DNA of 64,000 bases from Sepiola atlantica (taxonomy: Eukaryota > Mollusca > Cephalopoda > Sepiida > Sepiolidae), in assembly GCA_963556195.1 (NCBI GenBank), contig OY744519.1:38278301-38342300 (forward strand), written 5' to 3'. Every line of letters begins with the position of its first letter. The first letter of the stretch is position 1. Both the position numbers and the translations under genes were made by a program. The notes beneath the pieces are model-generated. The model saw nothing but the letters and a program-made list of their open reading frames with translations. It was not told the DNA's origin and ran no database searches. Positions 61,248 through 64,000 of the stretch are shown here, piece by piece.

Positions 61248-64000
61248 CAAACTTCATTAAATGGCTGGATGCCGCAAAAAGTTGTATGATACTTTGACAA
61301 ATCCAAATATCCAATTAAAGTGTTAGATACACATTTGGATCAAGCAAATATTTGAAACTTATTTATTGAAAGAAGATACGAGGTTGAACATCTTGATATG
61401 ATTCTTTGGATAAATGTAATGATAATCTCAAAACATCAATTTGTCATTTACTAAACCGTGTGTCAATCTAAAAGATGCATTTATATTAATGGATGTATAA
61501 AAGTAATCATTCACACGTGAATTAATTGAATCTTATATCATTCAATTACGGCGATGGCATTCTGCCGAATGTTCGAGAATAAAAATGTGATATGATGTAA
61601 GCATAGCACAGCAGATGCAATGTATATTCAATTTATCTAAATATGATCACATACGTACAGTTTAAAAAGATAATAAGATCCTAATATGATTAACATGATA
61701 TTACCTGACAATGGAAAGAATGAATATTCTTGAGATATCTCAATTCAACCCGCAGGTGTAGCGATTAACATGCTATTTCTAAATTAAGACTTAAAAACAT
61801 AGCGATAGACGTTCAGTGCAGTTATAGAGGTGCAGGAGCACATCCAAAATGATTTAGATTATTTGGTCTATTAAAACTGTAATTCTCATTTTGGTAGCTA
61901 TATTCAAAACCAAGTTTCCGCGGATGTAACCTCCGCTCTTCTTTATCTACATCTTTTCGTACACGATAATCTTTTTTGTAAGAATCAGGAATCTATACTG
62001 AATTTTTAACTGAACATTAAAACAAAGTTATGGGGGTCCACCGAAATTCATACTAGAATTTTCCACATACACATCAAATGATATTGGTTTACTATACGTT
62101 CTAGATGGCAGTGGTTGAAGAGTATATATTTACTATAGAATAACTAAGTATAACATATAATTAACAAGTTTACCTAACGGATTGAGAAAGGACTAGCCTC
62201 CTTGATTATATACAGGGTATAGTTCGAGAATCCATATATGTTATCGAGTTTGATATATATATATATATGTACCCAAGTTCAAAAATATGCGACTGAAGAA
62301 TGGTGGAGAACAGAGTAGCCGAAACATTGTGGATATAGACACCACTATGAGAATAGTAATTCGAATAATCGAAATTATACAAAGTAGCAATCGTTCTTCA
62401 ATCCGCCCCATTTAATATGTATCCTATATTTCTTAATAGGTTAACTGCCATGAAATGAACCCTTGGCATTTTGATCTTTATCTTCTCTCAATGTTCTTCT
62501 AATTCCTTCTCTCTCTCTCTCTCTACACGATTACCAGCGAGTACATAGTTTCCTTGTTATAAAAGGTCTGACAGTTTACTAAAGTCACATAGTTTTAAAA
62601 GTCAAAATAAAAAATAATAAACACTTGGAAAAGGCTAATTGTAAATCAACATTGGACATCTATGATATGTACAACTGATTTAATGGAACAACAATAGTTT
62701 TAATGGGTTTTTCATTCTCAATTATAGTTTTCACTAAGGATATCCATATTTACATTATACATTGAACACAAATACTTCATTGGTATCACACACGCTCCGA
62801 AATGTGTATTTATTTCTCTGGTTTCTCTTTTATAATAACATTTAGGTGTGTGTGTGTGTTTACGCCAGACACTCATGAGCAGCAATTGTTGACATATTCA
62901 AGGTTTGGGCAAGTCAACTCTTGACGCATATACGGTCGGACGTAGGTTAGATAGTCTAAATTAAAATCCCCCCTTAATCTTAGACTTTAGAGTTGAAAAT
63001 ACAATTTCAAAACTAAGCGTGACCGAGTGAAAACGTGTGTTTTACTCTAGTTCTTTTTAGGATGGGGAAGCTGGAAAAATATTTATGTAAAAAACATTTG
63101 ATAAGTTTGAACGCCAAACACGATAAATCCAATCCGTTTACCTTAAGCAATAAAAACACGAACATATTAAATCTAGACTTCGAATGAAAACTGATTTTAA
63201 TTGAAGTCAAAAATAAATAATTTTGTATCATAGAATGTAACACATAGTTTTTGGGGTGTCGTCGAGTGTTGAAATGCAACACTTTTTGTAGGACAGTTTC
63301 GTTATTTCTTAAATGGCGTTTATCGCGGTTTGCATTTAAACTCTCCATTTATTCTAAAATTATAATAGTTTGTGAAAATTAATTATATTGCTGATGCATT
63401 GTCTAAATATAATAAGGCATAACATTTACGCTATTTTCCTGTTGAATCCATTTTGATAGGAACCTACTTCAGAAATGTAATTCCATCTTCAAGAATTGTT
63501 ACATTTCATGGTTAATTTACTATATTTAGAAACCCACGAGCGAAATTACACTCAATGTGAGGAAAATAGCTCAAAGTCTATTCTTTAATTGGTTAGTTGA
63601 TCAACAATAATCTGTTATCGTATTATGCCCCTGTGCCATTGTTTTCAGTTTCAAATCCATGAAACGTACAATCTCGTAGCAATGGCACACATGTTTTCCG
63701 CTGACTCACTCTTGCCCATTGCACATTTTATGAATACAAATGAGTTTTTAAGACTATTTCCCTTTAATAACTGAAATAAATGTGAACTATTTTCCCCTGT
63801 CGCGTTAATCGCTTTCACCCGTGCTTGACATACACATAGTGTTAAGTAAGCAGAAAACAATGTCTGCTAATTTTCATAACAATTGTTATGACTGTTTCAA
63901 GCAGTTTTACCGAAACTTAACATTTCTAAAAAACAGATATGTTATTCCGTTATCGTTTATAATTTAGGGGAGTTCTTTTCCGATAAATATCAAATAGTAG
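61248..64000. other. AT-rich DNA with scattered repeat fragments
   Basis: Holds an isolated 37-bp minisatellite unit near 61770, a SINE tail fragment at about 62310-62395 (GCCGAAACATTGTGGA, then GAATAGTAATTCGAATAA), a short (CT)n run at about 62508-62523, and another minisatellite unit near 63000. A 111-codon minus frame (63013-63348) is not recognisable. Confidence 0.5.

Noticed and set aside
63013..63348. 111-codon minus-strand frame as a gene
   Set aside because: Its composition is close to what chance gives here, no domain or neighbour supports it, and part of it overlaps a stray minisatellite unit.

Overview
This window looks like AT-rich, repeat-dense intergenic or intronic DNA from a metazoan, most likely a cephalopod mollusc (octopus-like). 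I infer this from the very long (AT)n and (ATT)n arrays, the tRNA-derived SINEs, and the mix of Helitron, RTE-like and Jockey/CR1-like LINE, mariner and hAT-like remnants. No species-specific marker is visible, so the taxon is tentative. I found no convincing host exon, tRNA gene, rRNA gene or CRISPR array. Everything that looks protein-like belongs to mobile elements, and every such reading frame is broken.

Layout. 1-10.5 kb: mostly featureless AT-rich DNA with microsatellites, a weak gag-like remnant (6.5-7.2 kb) and a perfect 36-bp hairpin (7.54 kb). 10.5-16.4 kb: a nest of inverted duplications made of SINE copies, a 700-bp repeat present in both orientations, and expanded AT arrays. 16.5-19.2 kb: a strikingly G-poor segment. 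19.4-21.7 kb: AT arrays, a dispersed repeat and degenerate telomere-like TTAGGG runs. 22-28.7 kb: nothing recognised apart from AT arrays. 28.7-35 kb: a stack of three LINE remnants, a 35-bp minisatellite and a Helitron-type 3' end. 37.5-39.5 kb: a hAT-like transposase remnant. 42.58-47.10 kb: a Helitron with both termini and an A/T insertion site, encoding a Rep-helicase broken by two stops and one frameshift. 48.2-51.96 kb: an RTE-like LINE remnant. 52.01-53.28 kb: a mariner with both inverted repeats and a TA target duplication. 55-56.4 kb: a dispersed repeat and a 168-bp foldback element. 60.4-61.25 kb: a diverged 37-bp minisatellite. The last 2.7 kb holds little that I can name.

How it fits together. 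The window records many rounds of transposon insertion and local inverted duplication. The Helitron is the best preserved element. Short indel-free hairpins and larger palindromes recur, often with AT arrays at their cores or arm ends. Coordinates of diverged repeats were judged by eye and are approximate to tens of bases.
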